Below are positions 1 to 8,711 of a stretch of 64,000 nucleotides of DNA, in pieces. The first letter of the stretch is position 1, and each line of letters opens with the position of its first letter. The notes under the pieces are model-generated. The model was not told where the DNA came from, made no database searches, and worked only from the letters and a program-made list of their open reading frames with translations. The position numbers and the translations under genes are program-made. This DNA is from TH-plancto1 sp043777375. GTDB taxonomy: Bacteria > Planctomycetota > Planctomycetia > Planctomycetales > Planctomycetaceae. The stretch lies in the NCBI GenBank assembly GCA_043777375.1, contig JAYWHX010000130.1, positions 47,815 to 111,814 of the forward strand, in the 5' to 3' direction.

Positions 1-1
1 C

Positions 2-1168
2 GCGACGAACGTGCTGTTGCATGCGCTGAATGCGGTCCTGGTCTTCGCCTTCATCAAGCAATGGACCCGGAACAGTTGGACGGCCTGGATCGTGGCCGCT
101 CTGTTTGCGGTGCATCCGATGCAGATTGAATCGGTCGCGTGGGTCTCGTCCCGCAAGACACTGCTGTCCTCGGCGTGCATGCTGGCCTGCGGCATGTGTT
201 ATTTGCGACCACAGCGCACCGTACGAAATGAGGCCTGGGGGCTGTTGTGGTTGCTCTTAGGCTTGCTTTGCAAGGCATCGACCGTTGTGGTCCCGCCGAT
301 CGTGGTGGCTTACGACTTGCTGGTGGCTCGTAAGAAGTTCTCTGAAGCAGTCCCCAGTCAGGTGATCCCCTGTTTTCTGTGCGTGATGCTGACTCTGATT
401 ACGATGTCCGCCCAGAATACCGTCATGGGGGGCGTGCGGACTCATATGGAGATGAACAAGCTGGAGATCGTCGCCATCGACGCGACGTTGATGGTGCGAT
501 ATTTGTCGATGTTAGCCGTGCCGGAGAAGCTGTGCGTGCTCTACGATCCCCCCACGCAGGGAATCGCAGTTCAGATCGCCCTGTCGCTGCTGGCGTGGGG
601 CGGGCTCACGGGGTTTCTGTGGGTGAGGCGTGACCAGTATCCCCAGCTGGCGTTTGGTCTGGCGACTTGGTACTGGCTGTTATTCCCGGTGCTCAATTTC
701 TTTCCGATTACGACGCTGATGAATGATCGGTATATGTACTTGCCGTGCATTGTGGTTTTTTTGGTCGTGGTGGAGGCGGTCCGGCTCTTGGGCGTCTGGG
801 TGTGCGCCCGGTGGGGCGATCGCGAATCGACACGTTCAATTTTTGCCTCCCTGAATGCGGTCCTGTTTGTGGCTCTTATCGGAGCGTACGCCATCGCATC
901 CCACCGATATTTACCGGTCTGGCGGAACCCGATGACGCTGTGGGGACATGCCCGGCAAGTGACGCCGACGCTGGCCGTTGTTCACATTCAATGGGCGACA
1001 ACGCTGCAAGCTCACGGGGACATTCCGGGAGCGTTGAGCTCACTCCAATTTGCGATCGACCATTGTCACCCAGACCCCGGGGATGTGAAGCTGATTCAGG
1101 AAATGCAAGCGGAGTGGAGCGAGGTCCACACCCCAGATGAGACTCCCAGCTTTCCGGGTCGATCATGA
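2..1168 (+). CDS. TMTC-like multi-membrane protein with C-terminal TPR, 5'-truncated by window edge
   Basis: The open frame runs in from the left edge, so the true start lies upstream; 388 residues are visible. They contain about eight hydrophobic segments followed by a short soluble tail. Two patches, HPMQIESVAWVSSRKTLLS (about residue 40) and NDRYMYLP (about residue 240), match what is known of TMTC/DUF1736-type GT-C membrane proteins and their bacterial relatives, which are multi-spanning and usually end in TPR repeats. The last 60 residues read like one or two TPR units. A role in transferring a lipid-linked sugar outside the membrane is inferred from the fold class only. The catalytic N-terminal loop is outside the window, so it cannot be checked. 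Confidence 0.75.
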   Translation, partial: ATNVLLHALNAVLVFAFIKQWTRNSWTAWIVAALFAVHPMQIESVAWVSSRKTLLSSACMLACGMCYLRPQRTVRNEAWGLLWLLLGLLCKASTVVVPPIVVAYDLLVARKKFSEAVPSQVIPCFLCVMLTLITMSAQNTVMGGVRTHMEMNKLEIVAIDATLMVRYLSMLAVPEKLCVLYDPPTQGIAVQIALSLLAWGGLTGFLWVRRDQYPQLAFGLATWYWLLFPVLNFFPITTLMNDRYMYLPCIVVFLVVVEAVRLLGVWVCARWGDRESTRSIFASLNAVLFVALIGAYAIASHRYLPVWRNPMTLWGHARQVTPTLAVVHIQWATTLQAHGDIPGALSSLQFAIDHCHPDPGDVKLIQEMQAEWSEVHTPDETPSFPGRS

Positions 1169-1233
1169 TGCCACGGTGTCGCTGAGGGAGTCAAAAAAGA
1201 ACAGATAATCTCTTATCGACGTCAATACCCAAC

Positions 1234-1260
1234 AAAAACGGGCACGTCGAACACGTGCCC
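1234..1260 (-). terminator. Intrinsic terminator of the small lysine-rich gene
   Basis: Read on the minus strand, an 8-bp perfect stem (arms 1240-1247 and 1253-1260) with a 5-nt loop is followed by a run of five T. It lies 70 bases past the stop of the minus-strand 30-codon gene. A second, longer hairpin at 1279-1311 with one wobble position sits between the stop and this terminator but has no T-run. Confidence 0.75.
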
Positions 1261-1329
1261 CACAGCCCTCAACGGGTTGCGAAGCGACCACTCGAAGGGG
1301 ATCGAGCGGTCGCTGCCGACTGCCTCGAC

Positions 1330-1422
1330 TTACTTCTTGGCGTCAGGCTTCACGACCTTCTTGTCTTGCTTGGGCTTTTTGGTCTTCTTGTCGTTCTTTT
1401 GACTATTGTCGCCTTTTCCCAT
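1330..1422 (-). CDS. Small lysine-rich protein (30 aa)
   Basis: A 30-codon frame starts MGKGDNSQKNDKK and continues as a lysine-rich chain with about 40% lysine. The ATG at 1422 is preceded on its strand by AAGGAAGAGG at good spacing, a far better ribosome site than most genes in this window have. A clean intrinsic terminator follows at 1234-1260. The frame stays open upstream of this ATG, but that extension has no ribosome site and an uncharacteristic composition. The start resembles short basic proteins such as the small ribosomal protein THX (MGKGDKK type), but the rest does not match it, so no function is given. The composition suggests a nucleic-acid-binding or disordered peptide. Confidence 0.55.
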   Translation of the reverse strand: MGKGDNSQKNDKKTKKPKQDKKVVKPDAKK

Positions 1423-1971
1423 GGTTCTCTGCCTCTTCCTTGTGTGGTGAACAGTCACGAAACAACTCGTCACTGTCTCGAAAGATAGCAGATTGCCCGG
1501 TAAACAAGAGGCCAGTTTTCTGTTTTTGTTCACCGAGGTACAACGGCGTCCCGTCGTCGAAGTCGCTCTTTCCAGAGGATTCACCCCATGATCGATGAAC
1601 GTACGAATGAGCAGTAAGCGTCCGGCGTGAGTTGCACGGGACATGTTTCATCCACACGCACTCTCTGCATCAGGTTTCCGTGGGTGAGTTCCGATTTTTG
1701 CAGTTTCCCTTCGCACCACAGAGACTTCCTGCGTATGCTGGTTCAGCGTGATGCTGGGACTGTCGTGCCCAGGCAGAGGATTCGAGCGGATGTCGACCAG
1801 TTCGGGAGGGCGAAGCTCCTGCTGAGCCGCGAGCCGGGAACCATGTTATCTCGCACAAGCAGCTCGACAGAAGCGTCTCCCCTCCCAGAGACGGCAACTC
1901 AAAAACACAGCCCTAACAGTCTATTCGTCTGACTCGTATCGGCGTGAATCAGTACTGGAGGAAAAAGTCTC
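1423..1971. other. Intergenic stretch with one palindromic repeat
   Basis: No convincing coding frame is present; frames on both strands here have non-protein-like composition and no ribosome sites. The only structure noted is the palindromic element at 1804-1886. The DUF1501 gene's promoter should lie in the last 80 bases but no clear -35/-10 pair is visible. Confidence 0.6.
1804..1886. repeat. Dispersed palindromic element, copy 1 (degenerate right arm)
   Basis: The left arm starts GGGAGGGCGAAGCTCCTGCT and is nearly identical to the left arm of the element at 8580-8663, including the following GAGCC.CGAGCC stretch. The right arm (about 1870-1886) is only a degraded complement. Length and layout match the second copy, so both are taken as members of one family of short non-coding palindromes. 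Confidence 0.6.
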
Positions 1972-3363
1972 ATGCCCAACTTCACTCCGACCCGTCGCGA
2001 CTGGCTGCGGATGACTGCGCTGGGGGCTGCTTCGCTGGGAGTTTCCGGACTCTCGATGAGTCACTGGCTCCCCGCCTTGGCAGTTGAGACCGCCGCCAAC
2101 CCGACCCGCAAACGTGCGTGCATCCTGCTGTGGATGCCCGGCGGGCCATCGCAGATTGATACGTTTGATCCCAAGCCGGGCCACAAGAATGGCGGCGAGT
2201 TTAAGCCAATCGATACGACCGTTCCGGGGATTCAGATCTCGGAGCATCTGCCCCAGCTGGCCCAGCAAATGGACCAGTTGGCAATCATCCGTTCCATGCA
2301 AACCAAGGAGGGCGACCACGGGCGGGCGACCTATCACCTCCGCACCGGTTACCTGCCGCAAGGACCAGTTCGCTACCCGTCGCTCGGCTCGCTGATGAGT
2401 CATGAACTCGGCAGCGAGACCAATGAACTCCCCAATTTCGTCAGTGTCATGCCCAACCGGCTGCTCAGCCCCGGTGCCTACGGAGCGGGATTCCTCGGGC
2501 CGAAGTTTGCCCCGCTGGTGGTCGGAACCGAACCGGTGCGCCGTCCGAGATCGGTCGATGGACAACCCGCTATCGAGCAACCCTATGGCCAGCCGCTGGA
2601 AGTCCGCAACATCCGCAGTGCGTCTGAGATCACTCTGCCGCAGACCGATTCGCGACTCGAACTGCTGGCCTCGATGGAGAATGATTTTCGTTCCCAGCGT
2701 CCCGGCCTATCCGCGGAAAGTCATCAGTCAGCTTACACGCAAGCAGTCCGCATGATGCGATCCTCAGCGGTCGGGGCGTTCAATCTGGATGAGGAACCCG
2801 CCGAGCTGCGCGCTGCGTACGGAAAGAATCGCTTTGGCCAGGGGTGCCTGCTGGCCCGGCGATTGGTCGAGCGCGGGGTGCCCTTCGTCGAGGTCGCCCT
2901 CAGCGATGCGATGGGGGGGATGGGGATCGGCTGGGACACGCACGCCCAGAACTTCGAAGCGGTCAAGGGCCTGTCCGGTGTCCTCGATCCCGCGTGGGCC
3001 ACCTTGATGAAGGACCTCAAAGATCGCGGTCTACTCGACTCCACGCTCGTCGTCTGGATGGGCGAGTTTGGGCGCACAGCTGTGATTAACGAACAAGGCG
3101 GCCGCGACCACTTCCCGACCGCGTGGACGACCGTTCTGGGCGGTGGCGGAATCAAGGGCGGACAGGTCTACGGCAAAACGGAAGACGGCGGCGAGAAGGT
3201 CAGCGACAAGCCCGTCAGCGTCCCCGACCTGCTGGCCACGATCTGTTCCGCACTGGGTGTCGATCCGACCAAAGAAAACATGTCCAACGTCGGCCGCCCC
3301 ATTCCCCTGACCGATCGCGGCGCCCAGCCGATCACGGATGTGCTGGCGATCGGTGCCGTGTAA
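1972..3363 (+). CDS. DUF1501 domain-containing protein, Tat-exported
   Basis: 463 residues. The N-terminus has a twin-arginine signal (TRRDWLRMTALGAASLG, residues 8-24) followed by a hydrophobic stretch and a likely cleavage after ALA near residue 37. The rest fits DUF1501, an alkaline-phosphatase-superfamily-like domain abundant in Planctomycetota, with typical patches LLWMPGGPSQIDTFDPKPG, IIRSMQTKEGDHGRATYH, WDTHAQNF and WMGEFGRTAVINEQGGRDHF. The gene ATG follows GGAGGAAAAAGTCTC, a fair ribosome site. DUF1501 genes often sit beside DUF1549/DUF1553 cytochrome-like partners; none is next to this copy. The enzymatic activity of the family is not established. Proposed location is the periplasm or paryphoplasm. 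Confidence 0.93.
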   Translation: MPNFTPTRRDWLRMTALGAASLGVSGLSMSHWLPALAVETAANPTRKRACILLWMPGGPSQIDTFDPKPGHKNGGEFKPIDTTVPGIQISEHLPQLAQQMDQLAIIRSMQTKEGDHGRATYHLRTGYLPQGPVRYPSLGSLMSHELGSETNELPNFVSVMPNRLLSPGAYGAGFLGPKFAPLVVGTEPVRRPRSVDGQPAIEQPYGQPLEVRNIRSASEITLPQTDSRLELLASMENDFRSQRPGLSAESHQSAYTQAVRMMRSSAVGAFNLDEEPAELRAAYGKNRFGQGCLLARRLVERGVPFVEVALSDAMGGMGIGWDTHAQNFEAVKGLSGVLDPAWATLMKDLKDRGLLDSTLVVWMGEFGRTAVINEQGGRDHFPTAWTTVLGGGGIKGGQVYGKTEDGGEKVSDKPVSVPDLLATICSALGVDPTKENMSNVGRPIPLTDRGAQPITDVLAIGAV

Positions 3364-4122
3364 CACCGGTTCCCGTGGGGCACAACGTGCCACGTGAACG
3401 CCCCGACAACCAGCCGCCGGATCTTCTGTTCTGCCTCTTGCTCCGCAGAGTGACGCCTCGATAAATCGCATTTCCAAGGTCGAAAAAGATGTTGGTAAAA
3501 GCGGAAACGCCTTGGAGAGTACGTCTATGAATGCACTTCGACTGCTGTTTGGGGGAGCAGGATTCTCCGCGGCGTGGCCCCGGTTGAGTCGCTTTGGAAT
3601 CTACCGGGGCGGCGCAGCCGGAAGAGTTTTTTGGACGAATAGTGTTCCCCGAGTCGCCTCTCGTGCCAAGGCACACTGGTAGGCTCCCAAGCGAGCCAAC
3701 CTGTGCCACCCCCGTCAGACTTGACGATGCACTAGGTCGCGTCCACGGCACTGGCTTCACCCCTCCGAATGAAGCGAACTCCGCATTGAGGGCTGACAGA
3801 GTAGGAGGAGGCTTCATCCAGCTCATTAAGACATTGAAGTCACGATGAGAGTAGGCTCGAATCCAGAAAGGGTCCGGATGCCCCCTCACAGCTTACGAGC
3901 CTTTCCAAGTCTTCCCAGCCTGCCGGACCAGTCCAACCGTTGGAAAAGTTGTGATCCTCTCTTTCCTTAAAACGCATTCCCTCGAAATCTTCGGCACAGA
4001 TGTCGATCTCAACACGGAGTGACCAGTCCAGGTTGTTCAAGCGGCAGAGTCGATGGATGTCTGTCGGCAGATTATGCGTGTCTCTGTGCGTTCGGCACGG
4101 AGTGAAGGGTTGGGGGGAGAAC
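3364..4122. other. Long intergenic stretch with a hairpin repeat
   Basis: 759 bases separate the DUF1501 gene from the BBP7 gene. Open frames on both strands are short, mutually overlapping and lack protein-like composition. An imperfect hairpin lies at 3670-3707. No terminator with a T-run was found just after the DUF1501 gene. The last 120 bases, open in frame with the BBP7 gene, are more likely leader than coding. Confidence 0.55.
3670..3707. repeat. Imperfect hairpin, possible repeat copy
   Basis: Arms GGCACACTGGTAGGCTC and GAGCCAACCTGTGCC pair with a bulge around a 6-nt loop. There is no T-run, so it is not an obvious terminator. It looks like a short stem-loop repeat, but no second copy was found in this window. 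Confidence 0.35.
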
Positions 4123-5316
4123 ATGCTGCGGCGAACCTTGCAGATTGTGGCTCTATGCTGTGGAGCCTTGGGACTCACCATTCCGGCTCAGGCCCAGTTC
4201 CGGTTCTCCACGGAAGCTCTCTTTATGGACAAGAGCAACGGGAGCAGCCAGCCGATGGTCTCTGGCCCCGATTCGCTCTCGAATGAGGCGAACTCAGGGA
4301 TTCAGGTCGGATCTCGATTTACCTTCGGCGCGACATACGACGCCTATGACATCGAGATGATTGGCTCCCAGATTCAAGGGTGGAAGGGCAGTTCCTCGGG
4401 GACTCTGTCCAATCTGCTGATATTCGATGACACCGCGAACAATCCAGTCGTGGTACCGGTTCCACCCGCCAACACGTTGGCGTTCACCAACTCACTTCGC
4501 GATGCGGCGATTCTCGCGGGTGTGGAGGATTTGGAGAGCGAACGCTTGCAGGCTGGGGCGAGATACTTCATCAATGGTTCATCAAGGTTGCAGGATTATC
4601 AGGTCAACATTGGAACCAATCCAACCTGTAATCCCTGGCGGATGTCTGTTGGCTGGCGTCAAATGCGGCTGAACGAAAATAGCGGTTTCGGTATCACCGG
4701 CGTGTTTGACGCTCTCGATACGGCCACGGGGGCTGTCAGCGGGGATCCAGGAAACATCGAGAACGATGCTCTCGGAAACGCGGCATTGATCGCCGCTGGC
4801 TACTCGCTGCGGTCGGGGGCGGGTGACGGATACGATGCGTTTGATGTGCCGGGCGGAGTGGCTCCCGACGACTTGAGCATTTACTACGCATCGACCACTC
4901 AGAATATCCTCAATGGAGTTCAGGTGAGCGGCGGATATCAGCTATTTCCCGAAGGAGCCCTGTCGGTGGAGATCTTCGGTCGAACCGGTATCTTCCAGAA
5001 CAAGACTCGGGGGAACGTCGGCGAGTACTTGATCGGGAGTGTCAACGATGATTCGTCCTACCAGCGGACTTTTTCACAGACACGCAACGGTGTGGCCTTC
5101 GGTGGAACGCTCGGGTTGAAAGCGGCTCTGCCTGTCACAGACTACATTTCACTGACAGCTGGCTATGAGGCCATGTATATTGCCAACCTGGCTCTGGCAG
5201 CGGGGCAGGTCGGTGGCTTGTCCAACAACCCACTCGGTGAGCGTTTTTATACCATCGATAACGGGGACACCCTGATCATTCATGGTGCGACGGTCGGCAT
5301 GCAAGTGACCTGGTAG
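4123..5316 (+). CDS. BBP7-type outer-membrane beta-barrel protein
   Basis: 397 residues from the ATG at 4123, chosen because GGGGGGAGAAC precedes it and because the protein then begins with a clean signal peptide (MLRRTLQIVALCCGALGLTIPAQAQ, cut after AQA). The mature part starts FRFSTEALFMDKSN and alternates short amphipathic strands and loops to the final VGMQVTW, ending in an aromatic residue as barrel proteins do. The sequence is consistent with the BBP7 family of predicted barrels known mainly from Planctomycetota. It has no partner gene in the same operon; the next gene is convergent. The substrate or ligand is unknown. An upstream in-frame start at 4000 exists but would bury the signal peptide. 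Confidence 0.8.
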   Translation: MLRRTLQIVALCCGALGLTIPAQAQFRFSTEALFMDKSNGSSQPMVSGPDSLSNEANSGIQVGSRFTFGATYDAYDIEMIGSQIQGWKGSSSGTLSNLLIFDDTANNPVVVPVPPANTLAFTNSLRDAAILAGVEDLESERLQAGARYFINGSSRLQDYQVNIGTNPTCNPWRMSVGWRQMRLNENSGFGITGVFDALDTATGAVSGDPGNIENDALGNAALIAAGYSLRSGAGDGYDAFDVPGGVAPDDLSIYYASTTQNILNGVQVSGGYQLFPEGALSVEIFGRTGIFQNKTRGNVGEYLIGSVNDDSSYQRTFSQTRNGVAFGGTLGLKAALPVTDYISLTAGYEAMYIANLALAAGQVGGLSNNPLGERFYTIDNGDTLIIHGATVGMQVTW

Positions 5317-5363
5317 TCGTCAGACAGAAGCCCAGTGGCCCCATGGCAGGGGCTTGAAACCTC

Positions 5364-7040
5364 TCAAACTCGCGGGTCCAGAACTTCAGGATGCAGGGGC
5401 GAGAGGTTGTCTTGCTCCTGTCGTTCGATGGCTCGTGCCCAGATCCGGTAGATCTCAAAACGAGCCCCGAAGAACGCGTGAACGACCTCGGGGTCCCACT
5501 GGCTGCCCGCCCCTTGAGCGAGAATCTGCTCGACCTCTTGCCGAGACATCCCCTTGCGGTACGGGCGATCGCTGCCCATCGCATCAAAGGCGTCGGCCAC
5601 AGCTAGAATCCTCGCCATGCGAGGAATCGCCATACCGGCGAGCTTTCCGGGGTATCCCCGCCCATCAAATCGCTCGTGGTGATGCAAGACGCCCGGCAGT
5701 AGATGAGCAAGGTTCTTTAACTCGCTGAGGATCTCGTACCCGACCTCGGGATGCTTAGCGATCTTACGGAATTCGAGAGCATTCAATGACCCCTGCTTTT
5801 GCAGGACCGCGTCGTCGACTCCGATTTTTCCAATATCATGCAGCAGCCCGGACTGATAGATCGACTGGATCTCTTGCTGCGGCAACTCCATTTCCTGGGC
5901 GATTCTCTGGGCCACGAGCGCGACCCGTTCGCTGTGGCCACGCGTGTAGGAGTCCTTGGCATCCAGCGTCGAGACCAGCGAGCGGATGAACGCCAGAACC
6001 ATCTCTTCGTGATCACGAAACAGTTCGACTACTTGAGCATGGGACGACAAGACGCCCCCAATCGACTTCAGCAGATTGGCCTCTTCCGTGCCCAGTTCAC
6101 CCCCATGCGTGGGATTGGCCAGAATCAGCCAGCTGGGGACTTCGTCGTCTTCAAACAGGGGGACAGCAACGATCGAGCGAATGGTTGGAAACCGCAAACG
6201 TAGCGGCGAAGTGTCGATGTGGTTGCGTACGATGATCTGTGGAGTGCGATCCCCGAGGACCTCCCCAAGCAGCGTCTCGATCTCGACTCCTTCGAGCCCC
6301 CAGGGGCCATTGAGTAAATAGTCGTTTTGATTTCGATGTCTCAGGCAGAACGCGGACAGCTCAGTCTCGCGGATCAGCTGAACTCGCTCTAGAACTGCCC
6401 CTGCGAGTGTCAACGGGTCGATATCAGGACGCAGGTACTGCGCCAGATCCTGAATGAGAACCACTTCCTCGTAGACTTTTCCCAATTGACCGACAACAGA
6501 TGTGGTCGTGTTTGTTGAATCAGCGCGGACCATTTCGAACTGAAGTAAATCATGTGCAGACCGTAGCAACCGCTGCGCCGTTGTCGGGCGCATCCCAGAA
6601 TGCTGCTGAGCCCAGGCGTGCAACTGAGCTTCGGTTATGCCAGCCATTTCAGCGGCATGCCGGATGAATTGCGGGATTCGCTCGGCGTCACCGAGTAAGA
6701 GTCCTCCCGCAATCAACTGAGTGCCGGGAACTCGGAGTCCGTAGACCCAGAGATTCTGATCCTTGAATTGCCGGATCTCGACCGGACTTGTCTGCAGCGT
6801 GCGAGACATTTCCACACAGAGATCACTGGCGAGTGCCTGTGAGATCCCACTGACAAACCGTTGCTCCAAGGGATCAATCACAGACAGTGTTAAACCGCAC
6901 AGCTGCTCGCCCCGCGCGAGCAACTCCGCATGCCTGACAATCAGCAGGCCGAGAGAATCAGGTTGCAGTTCCAATGTGGGCATCGCGAACGATTCTCGCA
7001 GAGCCTCAATTGAATCGATGGAATCGAGCATGTGGGACAC
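5364..7040 (-). CDS. GAF and HD-GYP domain cyclic-di-GMP phosphodiesterase
   Basis: 558 residues. The N-terminal 190 residues are an unassigned sensory region. A GAF-like domain follows at about 195-340. The HD-GYP domain spans about 351-545 with GHSERV, the metal-binding HDIGKIG (401-407) and HHHERFDGRGYPG (453-465), all key residues intact. Such proteins hydrolyse cyclic di-GMP to GMP and typically switch cells away from the sessile, polysaccharide-making state. There is no transmembrane segment or receiver domain, so this looks like a cytoplasmic sensor taking its signal through the GAF or N-terminal region. Transcription converges on the BBP7 gene. Confidence 0.93.
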   Translation of the reverse strand: MSHMLDSIDSIEALRESFAMPTLELQPDSLGLLIVRHAELLARGEQLCGLTLSVIDPLEQRFVSGISQALASDLCVEMSRTLQTSPVEIRQFKDQNLWVYGLRVPGTQLIAGGLLLGDAERIPQFIRHAAEMAGITEAQLHAWAQQHSGMRPTTAQRLLRSAHDLLQFEMVRADSTNTTTSVVGQLGKVYEEVVLIQDLAQYLRPDIDPLTLAGAVLERVQLIRETELSAFCLRHRNQNDYLLNGPWGLEGVEIETLLGEVLGDRTPQIIVRNHIDTSPLRLRFPTIRSIVAVPLFEDDEVPSWLILANPTHGGELGTEEANLLKSIGGVLSSHAQVVELFRDHEEMVLAFIRSLVSTLDAKDSYTRGHSERVALVAQRIAQEMELPQQEIQSIYQSGLLHDIGKIGVDDAVLQKQGSLNALEFRKIAKHPEVGYEILSELKNLAHLLPGVLHHHERFDGRGYPGKLAGMAIPRMARILAVADAFDAMGSDRPYRKGMSRQEVEQILAQGAGSQWDPEVVHAFFGARFEIYRIWARAIERQEQDNLSPLHPEVLDPRV

Positions 7041-7250
7041 CGACTGAACAATCGCGAAAAGGTCTCCCGCCCGTACAGAACTGGGGGCAGACCCGACACG
7101 TCAACTGCAAACCCTACGACAGGAATCTCATCGCGGTTGATTCTCGAAGCCAGCGCGTCGTGATTTGCCAATTTCTCACACAGGAACCGGCTTCGGTTTT
7201 AAGGATTAGTCCTCGCGTAACGATTCGTCAGGGAACAGGCAGCAGTCTGG

Positions 7251-8135
7251 TTATCCTTCGAATGCAATCTGTCCTGTCATGACCGCGTGCCAAGCCACCA
7301 ATGCATCTCGCAGTGGTGCCACGTCATGCACCCGGATCAGGTCAACACCTTGCGAAGCCAGCGCCAGCGCGACTCCCAATGTCCCGGATGATCGCTCGTC
7401 GACTTCCCGACCGAGCAACCGCTTTAAAAAACGCTTGCGGGAATGACCAACCAATAACGGGCGACCTTCCACTCGTAATTGCTCTAGTGTCGACAGAAGC
7501 TGCAGGTTATGTTCGGCGGTCTTCCCGAAGCCGATTCCGGGATCAAGCATGATCCGCTCCGCGCCAATTCCCTCCGATGCCAGATCGGAAAGTCGCGACT
7601 GAAAAAAAGCTCGCACTTCCGCCACGACATCGACATAGGCCAGCGTGAGCTGCATCGTCTGAGGAGTTCCCTGCATGTGCATCACAATGATGCCGCAGTC
7701 AGACTCCGCACAGACCGAACTCATTTTCGAGTCAGCCAGCAATCCAGAAACATCATTCACCACCGAGGCTCCCGCCTGAATCGCCTCTCGGGCGACGCAC
7801 GCCTTCATGGTGTCGATCGAGAGCGGGACCTGGAGTTCATTTGCGAGAGCGGTGATCACTGGGATCACTCGTCGCAGTTCTTCTTTGGCCGAAACGGGGT
7901 CGGCCCCGGGGCGTGTCGACTCGCCTCCGATGTCCAGGATCGATGCCCCGTCTGCGACGAGTTGGTGCCCTTGCGCGACAGCCGCAGCCGGATCAAGGAA
8001 TCGCCCTCCGTCCGAAAAACTATCTGGAGTGACGTTCACGATGCCCATCAAACGCGGCATACGTCCTGGGAGCCAGCACTGGGTTCCGAAACGCCAGAGA
8101 GAGTTCGACAACGGTGAGTTCCCAAATAGACCCAA
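7251..8135 (-). CDS. folP: Dihydropteroate synthase
   Basis: 294 residues carrying the family signatures MGIVNVTPDSFSDGG (about 30-44), DIGGESTRPGA (about 65-75) and DPGIGFGKT, plus the closing RVHDV motif. The enzyme joins 4-aminobenzoate to the pterin pyrophosphate to make dihydropteroate in folate synthesis and is the sulfonamide target. The first 27 residues before MPRLMGIVNV are somewhat long; an internal ATG at MPRLMG is an alternative start. The PGPGW gene lies 26 bases upstream on the same strand, so the two may share a transcript, though their functions are unrelated. No other folate gene is nearby. Confidence 0.95.
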   Translation of the reverse strand: MGLFGNSPLSNSLWRFGTQCWLPGRMPRLMGIVNVTPDSFSDGGRFLDPAAAVAQGHQLVADGASILDIGGESTRPGADPVSAKEELRRVIPVITALANELQVPLSIDTMKACVAREAIQAGASVVNDVSGLLADSKMSSVCAESDCGIIVMHMQGTPQTMQLTLAYVDVVAEVRAFFQSRLSDLASEGIGAERIMLDPGIGFGKTAEHNLQLLSTLEQLRVEGRPLLVGHSRKRFLKRLLGREVDERSSGTLGVALALASQGVDLIRVHDVAPLRDALVAWHAVMTGQIAFEG

Positions 8136-8161
8136 GTCACGCTGATCGCGACAATACGAGT

Positions 8162-8470
8162 TTAGCGATTAGCAGGCTTTTTCGCTTGAAGAGAAGGCTG
8201 GACATTGGCTGTCCCGATCTCGCGAATCCGAGTAGCTGCCGCCTCAGCGGATGTGCGGAGCTTCCGGAGCCAAACTTTGGCCCACACAAACTCCATCGAC
8301 AGAATTCCCAGCCCCATCGGAATCACGACAAAGGCTGGACCGGGCAACACGAGCAGCGCGACCCCAAAGGCCAAGACTGTTAAACCCACCACCAGCACGA
8401 CCAATCGACGGGCGTGCCGTGCCGCAGAAAAGACAGTATTCAGGACGAGTTGCATCAGACTTCTCCACAA
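8162..8470 (-). CDS. PGPGW-type small membrane protein
   Basis: 102 residues with two hydrophobic segments (about 23-42 and 45-60) around LLVLPGPAFVVIPMGLGILS, which matches the PGPGW transmembrane family. The C-terminal third is charged and probably cytoplasmic. The function of the family is unknown. The gene precedes folP on the same strand with a 26-base gap, suggesting co-transcription. Confidence 0.75.
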   Translation of the reverse strand: MWRSLMQLVLNTVFSAARHARRLVVLVVGLTVLAFGVALLVLPGPAFVVIPMGLGILSMEFVWAKVWLRKLRTSAEAAATRIREIGTANVQPSLQAKKPANR

Positions 8471-8579
8471 TCAGCGAGGTTCTCTCCTCGCTCGTGAATC
8501 ATAACGAGAAACGGTTGTGTGCGGATCACAAAAACGGGATGCTTCCGGAGAAGTCGCCTGCAATGCGAAATGCAGAGTA

Positions 8580-8663
8580 CGGGAGGCGAAGCTCCTGCTG
8601 AGCCCCGAGCCAGAGTGGACGTTCTCTCTCACTCGCGACTCATTCGGAGCTTCGCCCTCCCGG
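8580..8663. repeat. Dispersed palindromic element, copy 2
   Basis: Left arm 8581-8595 (GGGAGGCGAAGCTCC) is the perfect complement of right arm 8646-8661 except for one inserted C. The 50-base interior starts with the same TGCTGAGCC.CGAGCC sequence as the element at 1804. It lies in the 240-base gap between the divergent PGPGW and rph genes. Confidence 0.7.
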
Positions 8664-8711
8664 ATTGCTGACTTCGACTGCCCCACTCCCCTCGGTTACG
8701 AAACTCACTCC

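Noticed and set aside
1330..1644. Longer 104-codon version of the lysine-rich gene
   Set aside because: The extra 74 codons have no ribosome site and a different composition; the internal ATG at 1422 has an excellent ribosome site.
3594..3848. 84-codon frame in the long gap before the BBP7 gene
   Set aside because: No ribosome site, a hairpin inside it, and an equally open frame on the other strand; no protein-like pattern.
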